In this document: positions 41,130 through 50,360 of the stretch, in pieces
Numbering within the stretch: position 1 is the first letter of the stretch
Layout: the number at the start of each line of letters is the position of its first letter
Assembly (NCBI RefSeq): GCF_030812335.1
Contig: NZ_JAUSSN010000005.1
Coordinates: 1-64,000, forward strand
Direction: 5' to 3'
Length of the DNA stretch: 64,000 bases
Source: Pseudarthrobacter oxydans
GTDB taxonomy: Bacteria; Actinomycetota; Actinomycetes; Actinomycetales; Micrococcaceae
Notes under the pieces: model-generated
The model's input: only the letters and a program-made list of their open reading frames with translations
Databases searched by the model: none
Told to the model about the DNA's origin: nothing
Position numbers and translations under genes: made by a program

Positions 41130-42908
41130 TCAGCCTAGCTTTTCGGCGGGGCTTTTCAGGCCGGGGAAGTCGGCTTCGGAGTACTCCGTGCCGAGTCCGG
41201 CCGGGACGGTCCCGCCGCCGTGGCGCAGTTCCTCGCTGTGCCGCAGCTCCACACGCCGGATTTTGCCCGAGATCGTCTTGGGCAGTTCGGCGAATTCCAG
41301 CCGGCGGATCCGCTTGAACGGGGCCAGGTGGTCGCGGCAGTAGCGCAGGATGTCCTCGGCGAGTTCCGGGCCGGCCTCGTGCCCGGCGGCAAGGACCACA
41401 AACGCCTTGGGCACCGAGAGCTTGAGCGGGTCGGGGGAGGGGACGACGGCGGCCTCGGCCACCGCCGGGTGCTCGATGAGCACGCTTTCCAGCTCGAACG
41501 GGGACAGCCGGTAATCGGAGGACTTGAAGACGTCGTCGCCGCGGCCCACATAGGTGATGATGCCGCGCTCGTCCCGGCTCGCCATGTCACCGGTGTGGTA
41601 GTAGCCGTCTCGGAACGCCTCCGCCGTCTTTTCGGGATCCCCGTAGTACGCCTTCATCAGCCCGACGGGGCGGGGGTCGAGGCGCAGGCAGAGCTCGCCG
41701 TCGTCGCCCTCGTCACCCGTCGCCGGGTCCACGAGCACAACGTCGTAGCCGGGCAGCGGCTTGCCCATGGCGCCGATCTTGATCGGCTGGCCGGGGGTGT
41801 TGGCGATCTGCACCGTGGATTCGGTTTGGCCGAAGCCGTCGCGGATGGTCTGTCCCCAGGCGCGCTGGACCTGGTCGATCACCTCGGCGTTGAGCGGCTC
41901 GCCGGCGGAGACCACCTTGGTGGGCGGGTTCTTCAGCAGGGTCAGGTCGGCCTGGATGAGCATGCGCCAGACCGTGGGAGGGGCGCAGAAGCTCGTCACG
42001 GACTCGCGGTCCATCTGCTCCATGAGTGCCTTGGCGTCGAAGCGTTCGTAGTTGTAGATGAACACGCAGGCTTCGGCGATCCAGGGTGTGAAGACGTTGG
42101 ACCAGGCGTGCTTGGCCCAGCCGGGCGAGGCCACGTTGAGGTGCACATCGCCGGGTTCCATCCCGATCCAGAACATGGTGGACAGGTGGCCGACCGGGTA
42201 CGAGGTGTGCGTGTGCTCGACGAGCTTGGCCTTGGAGGTGGTGCCCGAGGTGAAGTAGAGCAGCAGGGTCTCGTCGGCCAGGGTCGGCGCGTCCGGGGTG
42301 AAGGCCTCCTCTGCGCCGGCGGATCCGGTGTACTGCAGGGCGGCTGTGTTTATGCCGGCGTTGGCTGTGTTTATGCCGGCGTTGTCGGCGCTGCCGGCGT
42401 CGCCGCCGATTTCGATCAGGGTGTAGTCGCCCGGGACCTCGGCGAACTTGGCTATATTGGCGCTCCCGACGGCGGCCCAGTTCGCGCCGCCGCGCTCCAC
42501 CCGGTCCTTGAGGTCCGCGGGCCCCATCAGGGTGGTGGTGGGGATCATGACGATGCCGAGCTTGATGCCGGCGAGCATCAGTTCCCAGAGTTCCACCTGG
42601 TTGCCGAGCATGATGATCATCCGGTCACCGCGCCGCACCCCCTGGCTGCGGAGCCAGTTGGCCACCTGGGCCGAGCGCCGGGACAGATCCGCGTAGCTGC
42701 GCCGCGTGGCCGAGCCGTCCTGCTCGACGATGACGAGGGCCGGGTTGTTCGCCTTGGCCGGGTCCACCGCGATCTGGTCGAACCAGTCGAGGGCGAAATT
42801 GAAGTACTCAAAGCGCGGCCACTGAAATTCGCTGCGCGCCGCCTCGTAGTCCGTGCGGAGGTCAAGCATGCGGTCGCGTGCTGCGCGGAATTCCTCAGTG
42901 ACTGTCAT
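41130..42908 (-). CDS. Acyl-CoA synthetase (AMP-forming)
   Basis: 592 residues. ANL superfamily enzyme: AMP-binding P-loop LYFTSGTTSKAKLVEHTH, motif DGFGQTEST, GYYHTGDMASRDERG, and C-terminal PKTISGKIRR with the catalytic lysine. The N-terminal EYFNFALDWFD and general layout are like medium-chain/acetyl-CoA-type synthetases. It activates a carboxylic acid via an acyl-adenylate. Residues about 175-190 contain a doubled NAGINTA heptapeptide coded by a perfect 21-nt tandem repeat (42343-42384), absent from homologues as far as I know. Divergent from an acyl-CoA dehydrogenase. Chain-length preference cannot be told. Confidence 0.92.
   Translation of the reverse strand: MTVTEEFRAARDRMLDLRTDYEAARSEFQWPRFEYFNFALDWFDQIAVDPAKANNPALVIVEQDGSATRRSYADLSRRSAQVANWLRSQGVRRGDRMIIMLGNQVELWELMLAGIKLGIVMIPTTTLMGPADLKDRVERGGANWAAVGSANIAKFAEVPGDYTLIEIGGDAGSADNAGINTANAGINTAALQYTGSAGAEEAFTPDAPTLADETLLLYFTSGTTSKAKLVEHTHTSYPVGHLSTMFWIGMEPGDVHLNVASPGWAKHAWSNVFTPWIAEACVFIYNYERFDAKALMEQMDRESVTSFCAPPTVWRMLIQADLTLLKNPPTKVVSAGEPLNAEVIDQVQRAWGQTIRDGFGQTESTVQIANTPGQPIKIGAMGKPLPGYDVVLVDPATGDEGDDGELCLRLDPRPVGLMKAYYGDPEKTAEAFRDGYYHTGDMASRDERGIITYVGRGDDVFKSSDYRLSPFELESVLIEHPAVAEAAVVPSPDPLKLSVPKAFVVLAAGHEAGPELAEDILRYCRDHLAPFKRIRRLEFAELPKTISGKIRRVELRHSEELRHGGGTVPAGLGTEYSEADFPGLKSPAEKLG
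42343..42384. repeat. 21-bp tandem duplication inside the acyl-CoA synthetase gene
   Basis: Two exact adjacent 21-bp units (42343-42363 and 42364-42384). They preserve the frame and add a second NAGINTA heptapeptide in a surface loop of the enzyme. A recent slippage duplication is likely. Confidence 0.9.
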
Positions 42909-42964
42909 GGTGCACCTTTCGAAGTCTGGTGGCGCAGCCGTTTCAAGCCCGGCGCCGTTGCCCG

Positions 42965-42990
42965 GTGATCACGAGTTGCCTAGTGATCAC
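42965..42990. promoter_or_regulatory. Paired GTGATCAC palindromes in the acyl-CoA gene divergent promoter
   Basis: GTGATCAC occurs at 42965-42972 and again at 42983-42990, 18 bp apart. TATACT at 43004-43009 looks like the -10 of the acyl-CoA dehydrogenase promoter, so the second palindrome would overlap the -35 region. The MarR regulator at 40587 is a candidate binder. Confidence 0.6.
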
Positions 42991-43077
42991 CATCACTATG
43001 CAATATACTAGGACATCCAAGGGTTTGGAAGAGCCGACCCGGTTCATGACCGGATCACTACGAAGGGATACCTGCCC

Positions 43078-44337
43078 GTGCAGCCACAAGGACGTGCCAG
43101 CGGAGCGACCCTCACGGAGGAGGCCACGCAGCGGCAACCCGCCGCGTCAGCAGCGGAGAGCGCGGCCGGCATAGCGGCACCGCCGTTCCCGGACGCCGAC
43201 CTGATGTACATCGTCGACCTGCTTCCCCCGGAGGAACAGTTCCGCTACCAGGAAGTCCGTGACTTCCTCCAGTCCCGGGTCCGGGCGGCCTCGATCGACT
43301 ACTGGAACCGTGAGGAATTCCCGTTCGGACTGGTCGCCGAGCTCGGCAAGTACGGCCTGGGCGGCCTGCAGACGGACGGGACGTCCAAGCTGTTCAAGGG
43401 CCTGATGTACGTCGAGTTGGCCCGCGCCGATGTGTCCCTCTCGGCCCTGGTAGGGATCCACAATGAGCTGATCGTCGGGATGATCGACCAGCTCGGCTCC
43501 GAGGAACAGAAGGCGCGCTGGCTGCCGGGACTTACGGCCCTGACGCAGATCGGCGCCTTTGCCCTGACTGAGCCGGAGCACGGCTCGGACATCGCGGGCG
43601 GCCTGGCCACCACGGCACGGCTGGACGGCGGGGAATGGGTCATCAACGGCGCCAAGCGCTGGATCGGTGCCGGCACCATTGCGGACTTCGCCGTGGTGTG
43701 GGCGCGGGACGTCGCGGACCAGCAGATCAAGGGCTTCATCGTGGAGACGGACCGCCCCGGCTACACCGCCACCAAGATCGCGAACAAAATCGGGCTGCGG
43801 ATCATGCAGAACGCGGATATCGTGCTCGACGAGGTCCGCATCCCGAAGGCCAACCTGCTGCCCGGGGCCACGGACTTCTCCAAGGCCAATGAGCTGCTGC
43901 GCGATTCGCGCGCCTGGGTGGGCTGGCAGGCCGCCGGCATCCAGCTGGCCGCGTTCGACGTCGCGCGGTCCTATTCGCTGGAGCGGAAGCAGTTCGGCAA
44001 GGAACTGGCGCGTTTCCAGCTGATCCAGCAGCAGCTGGCCGAGATTCTGGGCAACGCCTCCGCGTCGCTGTCGCTGATGGCGCAGCTCGCCAGGATCCAG
44101 GAGGACGGCCAGCTGGAGATGGTCCAGGCCGCAATGGCCAAGTCCACCACCACCCGGCTGGCCCGGGCGTCGGTGGCGATGGGGCGCTCGCTGATGGGCG
44201 GCAACGGGATCAGCAGCGACTACGAGATGGGCAAGCTCTTTGGTGATGCCGAGATCCTGTACACGTATGAAGGCAGCTACGAGATCAACTCACTGATCGT
44301 GGCCCGGGCTGTGACGGGCAAGTCCGCGTTCGTGTAG
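43078..44337 (+). CDS. Acyl-CoA dehydrogenase (glutaryl-CoA dehydrogenase-like)
   Basis: 419 residues. Flavoprotein dehydrogenase fold with FALTEPEHGSDIAGG and WVINGAKRWIGAGTIADFAVVWAR for FAD/substrate binding, RKQFGKELARFQLIQQQLAE, and catalytic Glu398 in YTYEGSYEIN. The C-terminal position and context of that glutamate match the glutaryl-/isovaleryl-type group. An Ala/Gln-rich N-terminal extension of about 35 residues precedes the fold. GTG start behind GAAGGGA. Divergent from the acyl-CoA synthetase, so both probably act on one imported acid. Exact acyl-CoA is unknown. Confidence 0.92.
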   Translation: MQPQGRASGATLTEEATQRQPAASAAESAAGIAAPPFPDADLMYIVDLLPPEEQFRYQEVRDFLQSRVRAASIDYWNREEFPFGLVAELGKYGLGGLQTDGTSKLFKGLMYVELARADVSLSALVGIHNELIVGMIDQLGSEEQKARWLPGLTALTQIGAFALTEPEHGSDIAGGLATTARLDGGEWVINGAKRWIGAGTIADFAVVWARDVADQQIKGFIVETDRPGYTATKIANKIGLRIMQNADIVLDEVRIPKANLLPGATDFSKANELLRDSRAWVGWQAAGIQLAAFDVARSYSLERKQFGKELARFQLIQQQLAEILGNASASLSLMAQLARIQEDGQLEMVQAAMAKSTTTRLARASVAMGRSLMGGNGISSDYEMGKLFGDAEILYTYEGSYEINSLIVARAVTGKSAFV

Positions 44338-44342
44338 GGAGG

Positions 44343-44373
44343 GACCGGTCCCGCGGATCCCGCGGGACCGGTC
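44343..44373. terminator. Bidirectional terminator
   Basis: A perfect 14-bp GC-rich inverted repeat (44343-44356 with 44360-44373) around a 3-base loop, between the convergent acyl-CoA dehydrogenase and kdpE genes; it reaches the kdpE stop codon. Confidence 0.85.
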
Positions 44374-45043
44374 AGGGCAGGAACCGGTAACCGATCCCCG
44401 CCTCGGTGATCAGGTGCCGGGGCGTGGCCTCGGGTTCCAGCTTGCGCCGGAGCTGGGCCATATAGACCCGCAAATAGTTGGTTTCTTTGGCGTAGGCCGG
44501 ACCCCACACCTCGGACAGCAGCTGCTGCTGGGTGACGAGCTTCTCCGGATTCCGGACCAGCACCTCCAGCATTTTCCATTCGGTCGGAGTGAGCCGGATG
44601 TCCTGGCCGTCGCGAAGCACGCGGCGTTTACCCAGATCCACAGTGAATGCTTCGGTAGTGATGAGCGCCGGAGGCTCCGCCTCAGCGCTGCGGCGCAGAA
44701 GAGCGCGAAGCCGGGCCAGGAGTTCGTCCAGCCCGAACGGTTTGGTGAGGTAATCGTCGGCGCCGGCGTCGAGCGCTTGAACCTTGTCCTCGGAACCATG
44801 ACGGGCGGAGAGGACCAGAATCGGCACTGAGCTCCAGCCGCGGAGCTTCCGGATCACCGCCGATCCGTCCATGTCAGGAAGCCCCAGGTCCAGGATCACG
44901 AGGGCGGGCGGCTGTTGCTGCGCAGCGAGCAGCGCCGAACGGCCGTCCGGTGCCGCCACGACGTCGTAGCCATGGGCCTGCAGGGTGATCCGCAGGGCCC
45001 GGAGCAGGTAGGTGTCGTCGTCGACTACCAGCACGGCGGTCAT
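44372..45043 (-). CDS. kdpE: KdpE response regulator
   Basis: 223 residues. Receiver domain 1-118 with acidic pocket VVDDD (Asp8-10), phospho-acceptor Asp52 in LVILDLGLPDMDG, and conserved Lys in TKPFG. OmpR/PhoB winged helix from about 127: LTPTEWKMLEVLVRNPEKLVTQQQLLSEVWG, and YLRVYMAQLRRKLEPE. The start overlaps the kdpD stop by 4 bases, giving an operon of sensor then regulator. Expected to control potassium uptake; the adjacent divergent K+ permease is the obvious target. Confidence 0.93.
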   Translation of the reverse strand: MTAVLVVDDDTYLLRALRITLQAHGYDVVAAPDGRSALLAAQQQPPALVILDLGLPDMDGSAVIRKLRGWSSVPILVLSARHGSEDKVQALDAGADDYLTKPFGLDELLARLRALLRRSAEAEPPALITTEAFTVDLGKRRVLRDGQDIRLTPTEWKMLEVLVRNPEKLVTQQQLLSEVWGPAYAKETNYLRVYMAQLRRKLEPEATPRHLITEAGIGYRFLP

Positions 45044-47742
45044 ACCGGGTCCGTCCCGGACGCGAGGATAGGCGGTGCATGGTGGCGGCCGATGATCGCT
45101 GATTGCGGTTCCAGCGGCGCCTGCTCCGGCTCGGCGTGGAACGGGATGCCAGCTGACAGCGGAAGGCCGATCACCATGGTCAGGCCGCCGCCCGGCGTCG
45201 CTTCGGCGGTCAGTCTGCCGCCCATCGCTTCGGTGAATCCCTTCGCCACGGCCAAACCGAGTCCCACCCCGGTTGCCTGCGTGGCATCGTCGAGGCGTTG
45301 GAAGGGGCGGAACATGTCCACGACCCGGTCCGCCGGGATGCCCGTACCGTGGTCGATGATGCGCAGTTCACCGGCCGGGCGGCCGCTCACGGGTGCCGGG
45401 CCCAACACGCCTGCTGATCCGGTCAGGACAATGTCGGATTCGGGGGCGTACTTGACGGCGTTCTCGACAATATTCGCCAGGACACGTTCAAGCATGCCCG
45501 GGTCCGCCTCGACCTCGGGCATGTTGGCCGGGAGCTCGACGCGCACCCGGCCCGGATCGATCCCGTGCAGACCGCCGGGAATGACCTCGTACCACCGCAC
45601 CGGCCGCAACAGCGGCTTGATCGAGTCGGATGTGAGCCGGGACATGTCCAGCAGGTTTCCGACCAGCACTTCCAGCCGGTCCGAACAGTCTTCGATGGTT
45701 GCCAGCAGTTCCTGCTCCTCCTCCGGGCTGTAGCGGACGCCCTCCTGCCGAAGGCCTCCCACCGCGAGCTTGATGCCGGCCAGCGGAGTTCGAAGGTCGT
45801 GCGAGACGGCGCGCAGGATCGAAGTCCGCATCGTGTTCCCCTCAGCGAGCTTGAGGACTTCGGATCGGCTGGCCAGCAGTTGCTGGCGTTCCAGCTGAGC
45901 CATCAAATGGACAGCAAAGGCGCCGAGCAGGCGTCGGTCGCTGGCCGGCAGCACCCGGCCGGTCAGCACCAGGCAGGTGGTGTCATCGATCCGTTCCACG
46001 GTGTCGCCGCGGATAGCTGCTGTTCCGGGGCTGTCCCCGGCGCCGCCGGAACCGACGTCCGGAGCTTCGCCGGCGCTGGCGATAAGCCGCCAGCTTCCAC
46101 CCGGGCGGGCCACGGTTCCGGCGCCAGCCGGGAAAACGTCGTCGTCCTGGCGGCTCAGAAGGGCCGCGGCCCGGACCTGGAAGACGTCCAGGGCTTGCTC
46201 CAGCAATCCCACAACCGTATCCTCCGAACCGGCCGCCCCGCGCGAGAGGTCCGCGAGGGTGGCGGCCTCCGCCCGGGCGAGTGCCGCTTCCTTGGAACGC
46301 CGCGCGGAGAGGTCCACCACGGTGGCGACTGCTGCGGACACCCCGACAAACACCAGGAGGGCCAGCACGTTCTCTGAATCGCTGATGGTCAGGGTCCCTA
46401 CCGGCGGGGTGGAGAAGTAGTTCACCAGCAGGCTGCTCCAGAGCGCCGCGAGGACCGCTGGCCACAGTCCTCCGACCAGCGCCACCGCGACGGAGCCGGT
46501 GAGCTGGACCAGGACCGTAGTCGCCAGATTCTTGTCCGGGTTGACCGCCAGCAGGAGCTGCAGCAGGGCGGGAAGCAGGACGGCCATGACAAAACCTATT
46601 GTGACGCGGGTGCGGCCCAGATTCCGCCGCCGGGGCACGTCCGGGCTTCCGCCCTCGGGCGGCTGGGACACGATGTGAACGTCGATGGCACCAGCGCCGC
46701 GGACCACCCTGGCGCCGGTGCGGCCGCCGCGAAGGCCAGCCAGTAGTCCGGCCAGCCTGCCGCGGCGTGAGATTCCGACGACGATCTGGGTGGCGTTGAC
46801 ACTGCGGGCGAAGTCCAGCAGCGCTGCGGCCGGATCTTCACCGGCCACCAGATGATAGCTGCCGCCAAGGTCCTGGACCAGGCGCCGCTGTGTCTCGAGC
46901 TCCTGGGGAGATTCTGCCGCCGCACTTTCCGCCGCGCGTACGTGCACCGCCAGGAGGTCGCCCCCGTTGACCCGGTTGAGGATGCGCGCGCCGCGGCGGA
47001 TCAGCGTTTGACCCTCGGGGCCGCCGGGCAACCCGACGACGACCCGCTCACGGGCCGGCCAGCTGGCTTCGATGCCGTTCCCCGTCCGGTACCTTGCAAG
47101 ACCCTCGTCCACCCGGTCCGCCAACCACAGCAGGGCCAGCTCACGTAGGGCTGCCAGGTTGCCCGGGCGGTAGAAGTTCGTGAGCGCAGCGTCGACCCGG
47201 TCTGCGGCGACGATTTTGCGGTCCGCAACGCGCTGCCGCAGGAGTTCCGGGGAGACATCAACGAGCTGAATCTGCCCGGTCCGCCGGGCGACCTCATCGG
47301 GCACCGTCTCCGCCGGCCGGACGTCGGTGATGGCGCTGACAACGTCGCTGAGGGATGCGAGATGCTGGATGTCAAGGGTGGACAGGACGTTGATCCCGGC
47401 CTCCAGAAGTTCATCAACATCCTGCCACCGGTGGTCGTTCCGGCTGCCCGGGGGGTTGGTGTGGGCGTAATCGTCGACGATGGCCGTGGCCGGGCCGCGA
47501 CGGAGGACCGCGTTCAGGTCCAGCTCCTCGAGGAAGACCCCGCGGTACGGGACCCGCTTGGCCGGAATCAGCTCGAGCCCCGCCAACAGGGCGCGGGTGT
47601 CGCGGCGCCCCCGGTCCCGGGCGAACGCGACGACGACGTCCTCCCCGCCGTCGTGCAGCCGGTGCCCCTCCCGGAGCATCGCGTAGGTCTTCCCGACGCC
47701 AGGTGCTGATCCCAGGAAGATGCGCAGCGTTCCACGTGCCAT
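45040..47742 (-). CDS. kdpD: KdpD sensor histidine kinase
   Basis: 900 residues with the full KdpD plan. N-terminal KdpD domain (about 1-215) with Walker A IFLGSAPGVGKTYAM; a Usp-like domain (about 235-365); four clustered transmembrane helices (about 400-500); a GAF-like region; HisKA with phospho-His648 in AVSHDLRTPLAG; and an HATPase domain with NIVENAVKYAPE and DHGTGIP/GVGLGLAVAKGF. It senses K+ limitation or ionic stress. ATG at 47742 with GGAAG upstream. No kdpFABC is visible in the window, which is unusual for a complete KdpD. Confidence 0.94.
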   Translation of the reverse strand: MARGTLRIFLGSAPGVGKTYAMLREGHRLHDGGEDVVVAFARDRGRRDTRALLAGLELIPAKRVPYRGVFLEELDLNAVLRRGPATAIVDDYAHTNPPGSRNDHRWQDVDELLEAGINVLSTLDIQHLASLSDVVSAITDVRPAETVPDEVARRTGQIQLVDVSPELLRQRVADRKIVAADRVDAALTNFYRPGNLAALRELALLWLADRVDEGLARYRTGNGIEASWPARERVVVGLPGGPEGQTLIRRGARILNRVNGGDLLAVHVRAAESAAAESPQELETQRRLVQDLGGSYHLVAGEDPAAALLDFARSVNATQIVVGISRRGRLAGLLAGLRGGRTGARVVRGAGAIDVHIVSQPPEGGSPDVPRRRNLGRTRVTIGFVMAVLLPALLQLLLAVNPDKNLATTVLVQLTGSVAVALVGGLWPAVLAALWSSLLVNYFSTPPVGTLTISDSENVLALLVFVGVSAAVATVVDLSARRSKEAALARAEAATLADLSRGAAGSEDTVVGLLEQALDVFQVRAAALLSRQDDDVFPAGAGTVARPGGSWRLIASAGEAPDVGSGGAGDSPGTAAIRGDTVERIDDTTCLVLTGRVLPASDRRLLGAFAVHLMAQLERQQLLASRSEVLKLAEGNTMRTSILRAVSHDLRTPLAGIKLAVGGLRQEGVRYSPEEEQELLATIEDCSDRLEVLVGNLLDMSRLTSDSIKPLLRPVRWYEVIPGGLHGIDPGRVRVELPANMPEVEADPGMLERVLANIVENAVKYAPESDIVLTGSAGVLGPAPVSGRPAGELRIIDHGTGIPADRVVDMFRPFQRLDDATQATGVGLGLAVAKGFTEAMGGRLTAEATPGGGLTMVIGLPLSAGIPFHAEPEQAPLEPQSAIIGRHHAPPILASGTDPV

Positions 47743-47788
47743 GGGGCCATTCTTCCATTTCACGCAGCATTGGGCGGGGCAGCCCGGC

Positions 47789-47805
47789 GTCAAGGATTCG
47801 TCAAG
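47789..47805. promoter_or_regulatory. Direct repeat of the OmpR/KdpE type before the K+ permease
   Basis: GTCAAG occurs at 47789-47794 and at 47800-47805, with an 11-base period, one helical turn, which is the geometry used by OmpR/PhoB-family regulators. It sits 105 bp upstream of the permease start and 47 bp upstream of kdpD. A TAGTTT near 47843 may be a -10 element. Assignment to KdpE is inference from position. Confidence 0.5.
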
Positions 47806-47909
47806 ATCCCCGTCCCGGCAGGGGCGCCGCGGGCGGCCGCTGCTAGTTTCGCAACTGAGAGCTGTGCGGCGCACCGCCATCTTCGACCGCGCTGTGAGGG
47901 AAGGAAACC

Positions 47910-49886
47910 ATGACCACGCTGAGCAGGCCGCCGGCAGACCCGTCTGCCGCGCGCCCCCGTGCCAGGACCACGCTGAAGAACTGGCTGCTGTTCGGGCTGC
48001 AGGACAGCAAGGGCACCCACCAGGGCCCGGGCGGGGTGCCCACGGCCCACGAGAAGAAGCACACCTGGTGGCAGGTGATGTGCCTGACCGGCGTCGACTA
48101 CTTCTCCACCCTGGGGTACCAGCCGGCGATCGCAGCGCTCGCCGCGGGCGTGATTTCGCCGCTCGCGACCCTCGTGCTCGTCGCCATCACGTTGCTGGGC
48201 GCCCTCCCCGTCTACCGGCGGGTGGCGGGCGAGAGCCACCGGGGCGAGGGCTCCATTGCAATGCTCGAGCGGCTCATGCCGCGCTGGGGCGGAAAGCTGT
48301 TCGTCCTGGTGCTGCTGGGCTTCGCCGCGACGGACTTTATGATCACCATGACGCTGTCCGCGGCAGACGCCACGGCGCACCTGATCCAGAATCCGGTAGC
48401 CCCCGGTTGGCTGCAGGGACAGGACGTGCCGGTCACCCTGTTCCTGCTGGCGATGCTGGGCGCGGTCTTCCTCCGCGGCTTCAAGGAGGCCATCGGTGTC
48501 GCGGTCCTGATAGTCGCCATCTACCTGGGACTGAACGTCGCAGTGCTAGCCGTTTCGGTCCTTGAGGTGTTCACGCACCCCGTTGCGGTGGACAACTGGT
48601 GGCAGGCAATCTCCACCTCGCACGGAAACCCGCTGCTGGCCGTCGGCTTTGCCCTGCTCGTCTTCCCGAAACTCGCACTCGGCCTGTCCGGGTTCGAGAC
48701 CGGGGTCGCTGTCATGCCGCAGATCCGGGGACACGCAGGCGATACCGAGGACCATCCCGCCGGCCGCATCCAGGGGGCCAGGAAACTGCTGACGACGGCG
48801 GCGCTCATTATGAGCAGCTTCCTGATCGTCAGCAGCTTCACCACGGTGGTGCTCATCCCGGAGCAGGAATTCCAGCCCGGCGGCGAGGCGAACGGCCGCG
48901 CGCTGGCGTTCCTGGCGCATGAGTATCTGGGTGTGGGATTCGGCAGCGTCTATGACATCAGCACCATCGCGATCCTCTGGTTCGCGGGGGCCTCCGCCAT
49001 GGCAGGGTTGCTGAACCTGGTGCCCCGTAACCTGCCCCGCTACGGCATGGCCCCTGGGTGGGCCCGGGCCGTCCGGCCGCTGGTGCTCGTGTTCACCCTG
49101 GTCGGGTTCCTGATCACCTGGCTGTTCGACGCCGACGTCGATGCCCAAGGCGGCGCCTACGCCACCGGCGTGCTGGTGCTGATGACCTCGGCTGCGGTGG
49201 CCGTCACTCTCTCGGTCCGCCGTCAGCGGCAGCGCAAACGCACGGTCGGGTTCGGTGTCATTACCGTTGTGTTCATCTACACGACCGTCGCGAACATCAT
49301 CGAACGTCCTGAAGGCATCCGGATCGCGTCGGTCTTCATCCTGGGGATCATTGTGATATCGCTGCTGTCGCGGGTCGGACGTTCCTTTGAGCTGCACGCC
49401 ACCCGGGTCCATCTGGACAGTTCGGCGCTGGAATTCATGTCCGACGAACTCGAAGGACCCATCCGGATCATCGCGCATGAACCGCTCCGGCTCAGCCGTG
49501 GGGCGTACCAGCAGAAACTGGAGTCCGCCACGGAGGTCAGCCACCTACCGCTGGACTACCGCGCACTGTTCCTTGAGGTGGTAGTCGACGACTCGTCCGA
49601 CTTCGAAACAGAACTCGTGGTCCGCGGCATCACCCGGCACGGCTACCGGATCCTGGAAGTCCACGGACCCGTCGTCGCGAACACGATCGCGTCGGTCCTG
49701 CTCCACATCCGCGATGTGACGGGCCTGATGCCGCACATCTACTTCCGCTGGACCGAAGGGAACCCCATCACCAACCTCCTGCGCTTCCTGGCCTTCGGCG
49801 AGGGGGAAATTGCGCCAGTGACCCGCGAAGTGCTGCGGGAGGCGGAGCCGGACGTGACCAGGCGGCCGTGGGTCCACGTCGGCTGA
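47910..49886 (+). CDS. APC superfamily potassium permease (KimA-like)
   Basis: 658 residues: about twelve transmembrane helices and a C-terminal soluble domain of about 150 residues starting [15 protein letters not shown]. The core opens [28 protein letters not shown] and contains [14 protein letters not shown], which match the YdaO/KimA group of K+/H+ symporters more than amino acid permeases. ATG behind GGAAGG. Divergent from kdpD across 167 bp, which supports K+ transport and KdpDE control. An amino acid permease remains the alternative. Confidence 0.82.
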   Translation: MTTLSRPPADPSAARPRARTTLKNWLLFGLQDSKGTHQGPGGVPTAHEKKHTWWQVMCLTGVDYFSTLGYQPAIAALAAGVISPLATLVLVAITLLGALPVYRRVAGESHRGEGSIAMLERLMPRWGGKLFVLVLLGFAATDFMITMTLSAADATAHLIQNPVAPGWLQGQDVPVTLFLLAMLGAVFLRGFKEAIGVAVLIVAIYLGLNVAVLAVSVLEVFTHPVAVDNWWQAISTSHGNPLLAVGFALLVFPKLALGLSGFETGVAVMPQIRGHAGDTEDHPAGRIQGARKLLTTAALIMSSFLIVSSFTTVVLIPEQEFQPGGEANGRALAFLAHEYLGVGFGSVYDISTIAILWFAGASAMAGLLNLVPRNLPRYGMAPGWARAVRPLVLVFTLVGFLITWLFDADVDAQGGAYATGVLVLMTSAAVAVTLSVRRQRQRKRTVGFGVITVVFIYTTVANIIERPEGIRIASVFILGIIVISLLSRVGRSFELHATRVHLDSSALEFMSDELEGPIRIIAHEPLRLSRGAYQQKLESATEVSHLPLDYRALFLEVVVDDSSDFETELVVRGITRHGYRILEVHGPVVANTIASVLLHIRDVTGLMPHIYFRWTEGNPITNLLRFLAFGEGEIAPVTREVLREAEPDVTRRPWVHVG

Positions 49887-49905
49887 CACCACGGCGCCCA
49901 CAACG

Positions 49906-49946
49906 ACAGACGCCCCGTCCGAGGAATCCTCGGGCGGGGCGTCTGT
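49906..49946. terminator. Bidirectional terminator
   Basis: A near-perfect stem of about 19 bp (ACAGACGCCCCG at 49906-49917 with its complement at 49935-49946, continued by CCGAGG/CCTCGG inside, one G-T pair). It lies between the convergent permease and cold shock genes. A short TT follows on the plus strand only. Confidence 0.85.
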
Positions 49947-49998
49947 GGTCTTGGGGAAAGCATGGCGGCCGGATGGCCGGTGCTGCTATCCGGAGTAT

Positions 49999-50202
49999 TT
50001 AGAGCGGGCGGATGTTCTCGGCCTGCGGGCCCTTCGGACCCTGGGTGACGTCGAACTCGACCTTCTGGTTCTCGTCCAGCGAGCGGTAGCCGCTGCTGGC
50101 GATTGCCGAGTAGTGGGCGAAAACGTCGGCTGACCCGTCATCCGGGGCAATGAAGCCAAAACCCTTTTCGGCGTTGAACCATTTAACTGTGCCTGTAGCC
50201 AT
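49999..50202 (-). CDS. cspA: Cold shock protein (CspA family)
   Basis: 67 residues, the usual length. [22 protein letters not shown] carries RNP1 (KGFGFI) and DVFAHYSAI carries RNP2; [20 protein letters not shown] is the usual C-terminal strand pair. It binds single-stranded RNA/DNA as a chaperone during cold or growth transitions. The ATG at 50202 follows AGAAGGA by 8 bases. The 158-bp upstream region is shared with the divergent glycosyltransferase. No cold box can be assigned. Confidence 0.96.
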   Translation of the reverse strand: MATGTVKWFNAEKGFGFIAPDDGSADVFAHYSAIASSGYRSLDENQKVEFDVTQGPKGPQAENIRPL

Positions 50203-50360
50203 GCCATATCCTTCTGAAATGCTGCTGATCTCCGGCGGCCCGGAGGCCAACGGCTGCGGAGACATTCGTCCGCTGTTGCTCAACCTACGGGGCCGGGGGC
50301 CGCGGTGCAAGGGTCCAACGGGGGTATTTCGTCCCGTTCGCGGACTATAGTCGGGGCAAT

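Noticed and set aside
47743-47909. Possible c-di-AMP (ydaO) riboswitch before the KimA-like permease
   Set aside because: The conserved GC-rich internal loops of that class could not be found and the interval is only 167 bp shared with a divergent gene.
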